From positions 1 to 35,925 of the forward strand of contig DF237514.1 of assembly GCA_000708835.1 (NCBI GenBank): DNA of 35,925 nt, given 5' to 3'. How positions within the stretch are numbered: the stretch's first letter is position 1; every line of letters starts with the position of its first letter. The stretch comes from Klebsormidium nitens (Eukaryota; Streptophyta; Klebsormidiophyceae; Klebsormidiales; Klebsormidiaceae). Under the pieces are notes generated by a model. That model did no database searches, was not told the DNA's origin, and saw only the letters and a program-made list of their open reading frames with translations. Positions 11,687-23,500 of the stretch are shown here, piece by piece. The position numbers and the translations under genes are program-made.

Positions 11687-14600
11687 CTACTCGCCCTTCT
11701 GATGTCCTTCAAGCGTCCGCAACAGCTCTTCCACCGTCCGCACCATGCGGTCCAAATCCCTTGGCGTCGATAACCGGTGGTCACCGTCCTTGACCAGGGT
11801 TACCTCCACGTCGGTGCTGGTAACCATGTTCATAATGTCCGACGACAGGTGGGGCGGCGCTGTGACGTCCTGGCAGCCGTGCAACAGTCGGATGGGGCAA
11901 TCGACGGCGACGGTGTTCTCTGCGTTGTTCAGCAGTAAATGCTGGCGGGCCTCCGTAACGAGATCGAGGGAGATCTTGTACGGCTCTTCGCTGCAAAAGG
12001 ACGTTACAATCTTACTGGCAGGATGCGTCAATTGTTTTGTTTGTAGAAGTACTGGGCGGTTATCATCGCCCTGAGCGCACTTCCAGATTCTGTCAGCACT
12101 CAGATGCCGTCCAAGAGAGCACAATTTGTCCTTGCTTCGTTTTCGACCAGACTTCAGCGCCGTCTTCAACCGAAACCACGCAGATTGTCTCTAATGTTTT
12201 CGAGGTACTAATCCGAATGAGCCAACTGTACAGACGTGTAAATTTCCTTCCCGCGAAAACAAAGCGCGTGTTTGTCAATCAATGGCAGGGGATGCATTTG
12301 CCTGACCAGAAGAGCTGCACAAATCTTCGGTCTCGGACGGCAACGAGTTGCTGAGGCAAACGTCAGGGACTCCAGCACTGAAGCACCTTTATACAACTCG
12401 CTGATCTTCTGCTCTTAGTATTCGAACTATTCCACAACAGCTTTCAGTTGAAAGATAGCTCAAGCTAGCTGGCTCTTTCCGAACTCGCCCGCACCTCCTC
12501 CAACAACAGCACTCCTTTCAGGAATTCATCCGAGATGCTTTTCAGGCGTCGAAATCTAAAACTAGAGTGAGCGCTTGCATAGATGATCTAGTGCACTCCA
12601 CAGAAAGTGCCAACGGGGGGGGACCTCAGCAAGCTTTTGAAACCCGTCGATATCGAGGGCACTCTTGTCTCCCGATGTTGAAAATCTCACGATGCCGTTC
12701 CTCTTCTGATCGCGCTTACCTATACGGCGACTGCTTGAGCAATATCTTATCCTTTTCAAAGCTTTCCCGGTCCTCCGCGGACAGCGTCGATAACGGCTTA
12801 TTCTTCAGGTTCATTTTCCGAAGATAACCAGCCTCACCTATACGGCGACTGCTTGAGCAATAGCCTATCCTTCTCGAAGCTCTCCCGATCCTCCGCGGAC
12901 AGCGTCAGCCAGAAGCGCTGCGTAAAGTCGGGCGCCGCCCCGATGCCGACGAGGCCTGCCACTCTGTCGGGCCGGCGTAGTGCCACGTGGATCGCTATCC
13001 ACATGCCCATGCTGGACCCAACCAATACCTATAACACAGGAAGAACTAGCATGGGTTCTTATCCTCGATCCGTCCTGGCGGAATACTTAGGACCAGGGAG
13101 GAAGTCGTGAAAGCGACACACGGTTTCTTTGCAGTCCGCTTCTTTCAAATCTGAACCCTGATCAGGTCACCACCTACTTCGGAAAAGAGGAACTAGGCTG
13201 GGTTCATTGTCTTCGATCGGTCCTGATTAAGTAGGGCCTAGAAGCCGTTCAAACAAGAAACAGTAAGTTCGACACGTGGATTCTCGCAATTCGCTTCGTC
13301 CAAAACTGAGCTCTTTTTCATCAGCACCTATGCTATGAAGTGTAATATGCACGTCTATCTGGAGTCCGATGTTGACCTAAAACCAGAAGAAAGTGGACCC
13401 CACTTGCTTGTCCTTTAGTAAATCTGCAAGGAAATTTCGAGCGCTTGACTGCAACTTTTGCCGACGTCTCGAGGTCGTAAGATGGAAGAAGCAATTTTGA
13501 AGCGAGGTCTCACAGAAGGCGCCGGTCTCCAGGGATTAACCGGACTGTCTGAGGCTTGGAGCTTTGCCGAAACTTTTGAACTATCAGCCCACTTCGTTAG
13601 GTTACGTTCAACTTTACTCGGGAAAGCCTCACTTCGAAAAGATTCCGCAAATACGACGAACATAAAAGACGACCAGAAACGCCCCTCTCCACGCGCAGCG
13701 CTTCAGGAAATCGAAGGCCCTTACCATCGGTCCCCCGCTGGTGACCTTGTCCAAGATATCGAGCGCGTTTTCGATCCACCCCCCCAGGGTGCACTCCTCA
13801 AATCGCCCCCCCGAACTGCCGTGGCCGTGGTAGTCGAAGCGCACGTACTCGCGTCCGTTGTCACGTGCGTAAGCCTCTAAGGCCATCGCCTGGAAAGCAG
13901 GTGATAGAAGAAACTTGGAGATATCGTTCAGGAAAGCACGGGACAAACAAGTTCGTTCAAGAAAACACGGGGCACTCAAAAAGTCGAAGTAATAAGGGGG
14001 ACGGAAGTGCAGAGAGGAGGTTCTATGTCAGGAACAATCGCCATCAGTTAGGAAGTTGGAACACCCGAAAAAGATGGAAACAGGAGATATGAAGGCGACC
14101 ATGCGAGGTCGGAGAATGTGCAAAAGCGAGAGCTGAATTCGACAAAGGAATGAAGCGCGGTTCCAGCTTTAGTTCGATTCTTCGTCTGCATGCCAGGAGG
14201 CCTTGTGTTGGCAAGAACCTTTTCTTTCAATACCCAGGCGGCTGCCCGAATAGACAACGATTGAGGTATCAAACTTTATTGTGCCACCACCTCACAGCTC
14301 GGCTGTGCATCAATTCACCAGTACTTTTCAAAGACCAATCTCTTGATGGTTCTACGCCCAAAGACGTCCTAAGCTCAAACACGTCCAAAAATCAGATCAA
14401 TTACTGATTGCCTTTCGTAAAATCTGAGGTCTGACCTGGGTTTAGGTTAGTTGCCAGGTTGTGTGTTCCTAGAGTGTGAGACGAGTCAGAACGGGGCAAA
14501 AAGCACTTTTTGGCTTGTGAGACTTTGCAAAAGACCGGCTAAATACATCCGCGAAAGGCCAATCTGCTAAAAACAGTCTTCAACTTCTAGTGGCCAGACA

Positions 14601-15468
14601 ATATTTGCTGTCAGATATGTCAGATAGGAAGAACCAGAGGTATCTCGGAAGTGCAGATGAAAGAAGAAGCAGGCCATCTATTTAATCTCCTATTGTTGGA
14701 GGGGTCAGAATCAGAGAACTATGGAACGTACCTTGTCACGCATTCTTTCTCCTCAACAAACGCTTATGATCTACTTCGCATGACCAGACACACACTTATC
14801 AAATACAATGTGACTGCAAAGCATTGTCCAACTCTCCCTACTCAGAACATGTCCCCAGCAAGTACTCTGCATGCTGGATTCTCATCAACTTCCCGCGCAT
14901 CCATTCTCACCTTCCCACTGGTCATGTTTGACATGAACCCCGGGAGAAACATGAGGCCTGGGGACCCCCCCTCTAGGCGGTGATACGCCAGCGGCAGGTG
15001 TTCGGACGCTGTTTGCAGTAACTTGAATGGCTCGTCCGAGCTGTCCGGAGTGGGAGACGACGTGGCAGCCTCGAGCGCTTCCTTGCTTACTGAGGCCACG
15101 TCTACTGACGCTGCCCCTGGTGTGAATGCCCTCATGGCCCTGTTGGAAGGATGGCTTGCTCCTAATGTGGATGCACTCATTGCAGATCTACAGTGCCAGC
15201 TCGCTCCTGGTGAGAAAGCAGTCAACGCGCTTCCAGAATGAGGACTTGGAGGGGGGAGATGATGGACTTGGCCTGGCATGCGCGTTCTGGCTAAATGCGT
15301 CGGGAGCGCAGTATGAGAAGAGGGGCCATCAAACGGGCGCAGAGAGTGAGGCTGGGTGCATCTGATGCATGCAGGTGGATGCGGAGTAGGAGGGCTGGGT
15401 TGCCAGACGAGACTGCTTGCTGACCCGAGATTCGACCTAGCACTAAGGGGGCCAACAGCAACTTGCAT
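11687..15468 (-). CDS. ABHD10-like alpha/beta-hydrolase, probable thioesterase, organelle-targeted
   Basis: Serine hydrolase of the ABHD10 family; animal ABHD10 is a mitochondrial thioesterase/esterase. Exons in minus order: 15468-14911, 13889-13725, 13028-12838, 11990-11687, about 405 residues with this start; phases close. Visible parts: LEGGSPGLMFLPGFMSNMT (strand and oxyanion region), YVRFDYHGHGSSGG, then VLVGSSMGMW with nucleophile Ser247 in GSSMG, CPIRLLHGCQD with Asp346, and DGDHRLS with His376: a complete triad. The tail matches human ABHD10 through STDV.V.L.K..DHR. The start is uncertain. The open frame reaches 15573, but Met at 15468 opens a Ser/Ala/Arg-rich, acid-poor leader of transit-peptide type. 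Within that leader an 11-residue unit A(L/M)xAxxPGAS recurs about three times, perhaps 45-bp slippage. Substrate unknown. Convergent with p23. Confidence 0.9.
12716..12906 (-). repeat. Near-synonymous copy of the ABHD10-like exon 3 end and donor
   Basis: The last about 68 coding bases of exon 3 plus its donor (12834-12906) are repeated at 12716-12788, 118 bp away inside the next intron. Within the coding part there are six differences: four synonymous third-position changes (Asp, Glu, Phe, Glu) and two conservative changes (Arg to Lys, Leu to Ile). The encoded stretch SAEDRESFEKD..LLKQSPY is otherwise unchanged, and the copy keeps a donor, gtaagc, closer to consensus than the gtgagg of the presumed exon. 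No good acceptor is obvious for the copy. Confidence 0.9.
13040..13330. repeat. Diverged tandem duplication in ABHD10-like intron 2
   Basis: Two intronic segments starting near 13040 and 13187 (offset 147 bp) share ordered blocks such as GARGAACTAG.RTGGGTTC, CTTCGATC.GTCCTG and a later CGACAC.(C/T)GG..TCT. Identity is moderate with small indels, so this is an older duplication than the exon 3 copy nearby. Confidence 0.55.
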
Positions 15469-15573
15469 GATAACTGCTAGATCTTCTAAGAATGTGGCTC
15501 CAGAGATTGGGGGAAATGAAGCCCGCCTGGGCCTTTTTGACAATTGGATGGAAATCCGGGAACAATCCAACAC

Positions 15574-17375
15574 TGTTGAGCTACTCTGTGGAGGAAACTG
15601 CTTGGTGAAGTGATGGTAATACAGAGAGAGCAGGCAGGCTCAAATGCTACAAACAACTCTGTGGCCTGCAAAGGCGAGGGGCAAGGTCAGACAGTGGAGT
15701 ACTGCCTGAACATTGTTACTCAATTGAAGCAGCAAGTCGTGCATCAAACAATGGCTATCATCTATCAGTCTGACAGCTTCTGTAAGTGTTTGCAGAAGAA
15801 GGAGGAATCCGCATTTTCCACATTGCATGGCAAGACTCCATTACACACTCTGTAAGACTCAGAGATCGGCGCATCCTTAAGGTAGCTACGCTGCATTGTC
15901 ATGAAACAAATTGTTAGAATTCTCACCACTTAGTAGGTTGATGACTTTTGTCCCCTTCAGTTTCTGCCCCTCTCAAGATGCAAAACAGGAATCAATGCAT
16001 GCACTTAAAAACTGTGATCAAACCAATCTGCCACATTGGTTTCCCTATTGTCCTCTTAATCAGATTCTCCTCCTTCTGCTGGCCCCTTCCACCTGCTGCC
16101 TGAATGAAGATGACCGCCTTCCTCTCTGGAGGCGGCAGCTTGGAACATTTGTACCGTAGTGGCACGACCCTTTCATCCATAAAATAATTCATTTTAGCCT
16201 TGGATGAAAAAAAATATTAATTCTCAAAAGGCCTGTATGAAATGAAAAAGCTGGTTAGCAACGCGGTTAGGTTGTTAACCACCTTGTTTACCAGGGTTAA
16301 CACGAAAAGATGAAATTTTAGAAACAAGTTTTGGGCTGATGTGAAAAAAAATAAGTGAAAAAATAATTATTAGAGGAAGGGTTAGATGAAAGGGTCGTGC
16401 CACTACGGTAAGTTGGGGGAACAGGTCCAACATGTAGGCGCTGTATAGGGTTTCCCAAGTTCGGGGTCTGAAACCCTAATGTGCGAGTCGCACGAACCAT
16501 GATCGGACGATCAGAGAGGTCAGAGCCGTAAATGGGGCCATGCATCGACGGTCGGAATGCGGATCTCAGCTGCCAGCGCATAATTCAATTGGATTGGGCT
16601 TCGCTATCCCTGAACCCTGAGGCAACCAAATGTTTCATCAGCTATTGTCTCTTGTGTAAAGACTTTTGCAGAATGATCAGGTGCCAGATCCAGTCCCAAT
16701 TGCTTGCAGGCTCTCGAAGCATCACCTGCAAATAATAGGTCTTAGCATTTTGGATAACAGGCGCTGCGAAGCTGGCGCTGCAACGATATTACTATATGAT
16801 ATGTCAAATGAATGTGGCTTTTACTGTGAATTGTGAAATTCTGTTAAGTCGCATGCTCACGACCTCGGACAATGGATCAGTATTGATATTCCAGATTTGT
16901 AAGTGCTAGATTTGAGAAATCTGCATGTCATTGAACGTTCTCATCTTGGCGGGCATGACATGCAGCCAAGAGGGACACACAGCCCATGTGCAAGCGTCGA
17001 TCGATTGCAGAAACTATCAAGTACATGCAAACAATCGAACAAATAATCACCAATCGTATTGCGATATTCTTCACGTGGAGAGTGTGGAGGTTGATGATGA
17101 GGTGCCTTGCAGCCGCTGTGCCCCAGCTTGGTGGTGTTTGTACTTTTCAATGGCATCATGCGAACACAGATAATTACCAGGCCGTTAGGAGCATCTTAAG
17201 CTTAAGGATTTTGGATTGATTTGAAGCAAACTTTTGTATTTGTGCCTCTAAAAAATCAACTTCGGAGCCTTTGACAGATCATCACAACTTCAATCAATCC
17301 CTGAACCTTTGACAGGACTCTGACTTTAGCATTCAAAAAGGCGACCCAAGTCCACATGACCGCAATGAAGCTAAG
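15574..17375. other. Intergenic region between two minus-strand genes
   Basis: Upstream of the ABHD10-like gene and downstream of the 17376-19247 gene. It should include the promoter of the former and the 3' UTR of the latter. Apart from the inverted-repeat element at 16152-16410 only short, unremarkable open frames are present. Confidence 0.4.
16152..16410. mobile_element. Small non-autonomous terminal-inverted-repeat element (MITE-like)
   Basis: A perfect 24-bp inverted repeat, CCGTAGTGGCACGACC... at 16154-16177 and its reverse complement at 16385-16408, bounds a 255-bp AT-rich segment. TA lies directly outside each end (16152-16153 and 16409-16410), fitting a TA target duplication as made by Tc1/mariner-type elements. 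The interior has no coding capacity and holds A-runs and a shorter internal inverted repeat around GGTTAAC. It must have been moved by a transposase encoded elsewhere. The family is not identified. Confidence 0.75.
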
Positions 17376-19247
17376 CTAACCCACTGTCTGCGGTCTCGAA
17401 GCCGTTGACTTCCGTTTCTTCTTGCTTGCCGCCGCCTCTAAAGCCAGGGCTTCCATACGCAGCCGCTGGGCTTGCTCAATTGCCGCCCTCTCTTCTTCCT
17501 CCTTTTGGACGCGCTGCAAGATAGCACGACGTGAAGTTTGTCTATGCAGTCGGGGAGAACGGATGGACGTCGAATGCTGCAAAGCTGCAATAAGCTAGAA
17601 AAGGATTACGGGAAGCTCCTGCCTGCTCAATGCGTCCATACCCCACAGAAGATTTTGCTACGTCGTTTGAGCCCTTATCCTCTCTGGCTGCTAATAAAGC
17701 GCTCACATCAAAGGTTGCAACATGAAAATCGTCTGAGCCGCAAACCAAGTTATCAGAAAAAGCGTCCACTTGCTGAACGCCGACTCATTTCGGCAGAGAT
17801 CCAACAATTTTCGGGTTTCGTCCATGTGAGGAGGATCCTCTGGTCAGACCAACAGTAGCACCGTCTGAGGGCCAATTATTTGGCCTCACCGTTCGAATGA
17901 CCACGACGTCTCTCCATATGTGCTCTGCTTCTGTCAGCCTCTCGTACCTGCAAGCGGACACTCGTGTCAGATTCAGGTTGAGGCCTCTGCTGCAGGTGTG
18001 CTCCAGTTGCAGCTCGTAAGATTCGTCAACCTGACGCGGAGATACGGCCCCAAGTGAGCGAGACCTCTCGAATCGCCTGAGCTGCCTTAAAATGGCCTCC
18101 TTGCGAGTGGGACGAATTCACTGTCCAGGTGGAAGCGGATAGCATGGCGGTGCGGTTGCAAGAAGCGTAATGCTTCCAAGCCCGTAATAAAAGCAGAGAT
18201 ATGAAGCGCTGCAGCTCAAGCTAGTCGCCTGGCTCTGCCCCCTATCGCTACATGAAAAGTAGAATGAGCTCACCCAACGACGCCTCGTTCCAAAGGAACT
18301 TGCTTTCCCCCCTCGTATTCCACCCACATCACCCCCGTCTCTTTGTCATCTGGACGTGCAAACCTGCGATAATACGTGTCAAAAGTTACTACCTTGTCTC
18401 CAACAGTTGAATCCTCTCGTCAAAAGCTGCCTATGCAGAGAGGAAAATGTAGAAGATGTCATAGCTGGTTGTCGTTTGAGTTTGATGTTCCGTGAAGCGG
18501 GCTAGCCCTGAAGCTTATGAAAAAAGCCTTGGGGACAGGCTTGAGTCCATTTCGGTTGTACAGCACACGCTTTGACTTGCGGCATGAGCAGGATTGGAAC
18601 AGGATCTCCTCCCAAAGCTGCAATATTGCTAGGTTTCTTGGGAGCTGTCTCTATTCAATGTAGAGGCACTGTGGTATTCACTCACTTGACTCCCAGTATT
18701 GTCCCAATCAGGCCCAAGGGTGTCCTTATCAGGTCTCCTGCCTGCATACATTGAACACCAGAGCTCTGGAGCTGAAGGTGACTCGTTTATAAGCAGCTGC
18801 CAATGACCTCACAAAGATGAACTCAAGCATGCCGTTTTTATTGCTGAAGTCCGTCTGTAATAAGCGGCAGACAGGCGCGAGCAGCAACCTGAAGCGAATC
18901 ACAAGCTTCCATCCCAGAACAAGCCTCCGGGCCTCAGCCAAGCAAACCGTGAGCCAGAACACTATTGGCATTCGTAACTGACGCTTTTGGTAGCAAACAT
19001 ACTGCAATGCCTATATTACAATATTGTTTGATTCCAAACAGTCACGTGCCAACTTCAAGTTGACAGAATATGCTGTCTCTTTCTCGTAATGTCCAGCGCA
19101 GCCTTTCCAATCCTGTTGATTGTCTTTGCATACCCGAAACCCAAATGGAAGGCAGTGCTCCTCGCCAGTGTAGAACGTTGGCTTGCTCTGTTTCTTCCCC
19201 TTCTTGCCTCCCTTTTTGGAACCTTCACCTTTCCTCTTCGGCGGCAT
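17376..19247 (-). CDS. Hypothetical charged protein with basic ends and C-terminal coiled coil
   Basis: I do not recognise this protein. The proposed exons, minus order, are 19247-19134, 18854-18813, 18430-18393, 18363-18274, 18085-17890, 17839-17770, 17732-17707 and 17513-17376, with all phases closing to 237 residues. The N-terminus is Lys/Gly-rich (MPPKRKGEGSKKGGKKGKKQ). The middle holds QLLETRFARPDDKETGVMWV and VDESYELQLEHTC, then RLTEAEHIWRDVVVIRT. The last exon is a charged helix (RVQKEEEERAAIEQAQRLRM) followed by a nuclear-localisation-like KKKRKS. Exons 1, 4, 5 and 8 look clearly coding; exons 2, 3, 6 and 7 rest mainly on splice signals and phase. The acceptor of exon 5 (ttttaag) is weak. 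Head to head with the AIDA-like gene. Confidence 0.6.
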
Positions 19248-20589
19248 GTCTCCTCATTGTCAAAAATAAAGCTTACGGGTCGCTTCCAAGTCCACTGCAC
19301 TCTGCTCACCCGCACTTCGCGATGCCAGTAGAAACAAGGCTATCTTTCAAATGAGCGGTACTTTACAGACTAGTCGACGTTTGAAATTGCCGCACCAATG
19401 GCTTGAAGAGACATAAGAGGTATCATTATAAAGCCCTTATTGAGAACATCTCTATCTTATGTCCCTTCGTCAATACCATCTTCACAACATACTTTAGGAA
19501 CGGCCCGCAATTCACCTACCTAGTCCACATATATCGGACCATGAATCCGCTTGCTGCAACCAAGTCTACTCCTCGTCTCAATCAGATACAAGGCATCACA
19601 GCAGCTTGATCATTCTGGCCGCATCACAATATTGACCAGAGTCTCCTGACAAAGCGCACCTCTAGTAATTAGTGAATCGCGCTCAGATTGTTCTCTTGAC
19701 ATTGACCGAGTCCTTTTATCAAGTAAGGACACATGTAGAAAGTCAAGGACAGTGATTGCTGCTTGTAGCATGCTTGCATACCGCATCCGACCCCCTCCAG
19801 CCTCAGCTGGCAGTGGCGCACAGGCTAATGGCTCTACTTATGGCGGGTAGATTTGCATGCAAGGGCGTTGCGCGATCTCTGACAGATACTGAGCAACACG
19901 AAGTTTACGTGCTGCCGCCGCTCTACGGTACTAGGTAATCAGACAAGGTACCGGTATGTTTAAGTACATATTTTTACATATTTTGGTAGACTGTATAGAC
20001 TGGTAGGTGCAATTCTGGTATGGCTGAGTACCCAGGGGCCAGAGCAGATTGTGCGCGAGCAAATTTATCAACGCTTCAGGTCGCCCAAGGCGAGTTTGTA
20101 CGGCTTCGCTTCTTCGCCGTACAAACGTTAGCTTCCTGACAGTGAGGGCCAGGCCACCGAGGCGGATTGCTTTGTTGCTGAGCTCAGTAACGGATCTGCA
20201 GCTGCGCGGAGCAGCTGGCAAAAGCGATATCGTATGCAGTCACCTGGCTGTCCAATGCTAGCGGCCTAAGTTTTTACTGGTTGATAGAGCTGCTTCACCA
20301 GTGGAACTTTACTGCATTGTCATGTGCTTCATATGACGAAGAATGGTCTCACCAAACACGTACTGCGCTCCACATACGTTTACGACTTTACAAACCTTAA
20401 GAGTGAGCTGAAATTAGCTCAGCTCACTTTAGCACCTGACCTGACTGTCCAATGCATTATCCAAAAACTTGGACATAGGCAAGCTGAATAAGTTTTCAAG
20501 TCAAGGATCCGATCATGTCACATCCATGTAAATGATTGCTAATTTCCAGCCATCTGCGGCGCACCAAGAGCACCCGTTAGGGTCTTACA
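19248..20589. promoter_or_regulatory. Divergent intergenic region upstream of the AIDA-like gene
   Basis: The roughly 1.3 kb between two outward-facing start codons should contain both promoters. A hairpin with an 11-bp stem (GTTTGTACGGC at 20094-20104, pairing with 20116-20126) and an 11-base loop lies in it. I see no TATA box that I would defend, no RNA gene and no mobile element. Confidence 0.35.
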
Positions 20590-23500
20590 ATGGCAAACCG
20601 TCAGGAGCTCCAAGGAAAGTGGCGAAAGGTGAGGATTGCTCACAGTCGGCCGGGCTAAAAATCTAAAACCAAAGGGTTAAACACAGCTAGCAGAGCTGAT
20701 GCCCTTGGCAGCTTTCCAGAATGGCAGGTCCAATTCAGCTCCAATCATTGCACCGGGTGCGCTACGTGGTCAGACCTTTGGCAACTGGGTCTCAGCTGGC
20801 CTGTTGCATCCGTTCATTGTATCAGATCAAGATCGACCGCTCTCTAGATCCCTAGAATCTACAGGATTATTCAACTCTGAATACCCTCTTCCGTGCGTGC
20901 AGGAGTATGAGAAGTGCTTAGATTCAGACACATGGGGCCAGGTAGAGGAAGCCTGCGAGCTGTACAGAAGGTACAGACAAGCAACTCAGAAGATCTAATC
21001 TTTGCTCGGTAGGATAGTCTTTCATGGAACCATCCACTCCATTGCAGTGTGCACTCTGAATCATTGCGTGTCAGGATCATACTGCAACGCCTTAGCGTGT
21101 TTACAAGCTGCAACAATTGCAGCAGGTTATCCTCAACAAGAAAAGTGCAGGGCTCTGAGGAATTGACTGGCACAAATCTGCTTACCAGTTCAGGGGTGAT
21201 GTTTCCAAGAAGGGTGCAAAGCGTCAGCTTTTTGGTCATGCACACAAGGAAACCTGCCTCACAAGGAGAAGGGATGAGGCACAACCATTCAATATGCATC
21301 AAGAGGATCCTGACTCTTAAGTGTCGACATAAGGATACCAACCTCTGAACGAATCACCATCACAGATCCGACGCCCTGGTGAAATATAAATTGAACCATA
21401 CCAGTCATCCCTCATCCTTATTGAGATCCTGGACAGGATGGAACTCACTGCTTTCGGTAGGTTGCATTCAGATCTAGAGCAGCACCAAGAAAGCAGATTT
21501 GCAAGTCTCCATCTGTGGAATGCAAAGCAGCCACTCCCTCTAGAGCGGAGCACCGCAGCCGTTCTGACGACCGGCTTTGCAAACAATTGTCATGTCATAA
21601 GTCTTTGGCCGCCGGACCCCTGTTCTGGCACGCCCAATCACAGCTCCGCTTGCAAACTTCCACGAACAGCAGCGCATTCTTCTTTTCTCAGATTGGCCGC
21701 ATGGCTCGTGTCGGAGGACGTTGCCAGCACGATGCGCCTCTCCACCAAAGAGCGCGAGTTTCTGACCCACGTGGCCGGATGCCTGACGATCCGCGCGGAG
21801 ACGCTGGTGGGGGACGGGCGGGGGGGGCTCTCTCTAGAGAACATGAAGCAGCTGACGTCATCGTTCTCGAGGCTGCTGGTGTCCGATGACCTCACGCTGC
21901 CGTTTCCAGTGCCCACAAGGGAGATCCGGCGGTCGCTGCACCGGTAAGCGCTTTACAACTCACTCGGTATCCAGATGAGGTCCCCCTCTGACGGCTGGCT
22001 GACAGGATTCCGAGCATTTGTATTGTGTCTTATCTGTCTCAGCGTAGTTCTCCTTGACCTTTCTTCATTGGGGCGTTGTCGGTCTCGAGGTTTGAGCTTC
22101 GCATCGATTATCCTTGGCTTCTGCATAATAGGGCAGCCTTCACGTTTTGCAGCTCGTACTGCGTAAATTGCGCTGCCACGCTTACCAGCTCCCACATCTC
22201 AGAATCGTACAGCGTCGTTTCGGCTTCTTTATTTTCTTCTTCTTCTTCTTCTTCTTCTCTTTTCAGCCTTACCCCTTCCTTCGATAAGCATAGCTTCAAC
22301 TTCGTCTTCTCATCCTCAACGTTCGTGAACTTCTTTAGCGCCGTTCTGGGGCCTGGAATCACACGATTATCGTTCTTGAGCAGGCTCGGCTACGTTAACT
22401 ACCAGGTTGCAATCTGTGCCAATTCACACAAAGACTATTGTCGATTCGCGGCTCGTCTTCCCTTCATTATCACCTTTCCTTGAACACAGGGTTGCCTCCA
22501 GCGGAACGATGCCCAACGAAGCGGACACCGGATCGCACCTGCCCCGGGCGATGCTCGAGTCCCCGGGGGACCAGTCCCTGTCCATCACAATTGAGAAGAT
22601 GGGGTTCAAAGACGCGACGCTGTTCATCGACCCGTTCTTCACGGTCAGCCTCACAGGTGAGCTCTTCGAATGCAGCACTTTGTGGACGTGTAACAAAGCG
22701 CACGGAAGCAAACATACTGGTGTTCCTGTGTCGAATCGAACTTCACGTTTGATGTTTGTTCGGGTCGTGAAGAAATAAAATCTCCTACTGTTCACAATCA
22801 CCCGCGCTCCGTCATCGTACCAACCCTGAAGCCCCAAACCCACCCCATCCGTCCCCAGCGCCCGTATCTTATTCAACAGAGCCCATAATCCTATACCAAT
22901 TTGAACCAACCGGTTGCTTCCCCCGGTTCCTTTTCTCAGATCGGGACGGCCGGCTATTGGAGGCGGCACAGGACACCCCGGTCACAAATAACACCAAGCC
23001 CAACTACGTCGTGTCGGGCGCTACCGTGCACATCCAGTCTCCCGTCAACCGCGTCTCGCAAGGTGGGGTCCCCAACGACTTCGATGACGTCAGAATTCTG
23101 CTGGGTTAGTGACGTTCTGTTGACATCAGCGCTGCAAATTCCTTACGACTCAGCCGGTAGGAAGGAAATCAACGGCCAGGTGAAGCAGACACGAGCAAAC
23201 AAACGGATGGACGGCTGCGTTTTGCAGATGTGACGGGAGAGTGAGCTTCGTGTGAGGCGTTTTGATCGGTACGTATCACGGTTCGCTGAGACCATCATCG
23301 AGTTTGACCAATTTGATACGAGGTCCCGTCAAAGTTCGAGAGCAATCCTTCACACGGACAACGGAGCCTAAGGACGGCTGCGACCTGCCGAAAAATCTGT
23401 TCCTGAGTGAGCTCGACAGAAATCAAAATAAATCACGTATGAAGTCGAACTCCGAAAATATGAGATCGTAAGCAGGCGCGCGCGCGGGGCGAATGTATGA

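Noticed and set aside
15023-15241. Plus-strand frame with a regular LAPxxxALxA pattern
   Set aside because: It is antisense to ABHD10-like exon 1; its regularity is the shadow of the repeated A(L/M)xAxxPGAS unit on the coding strand.
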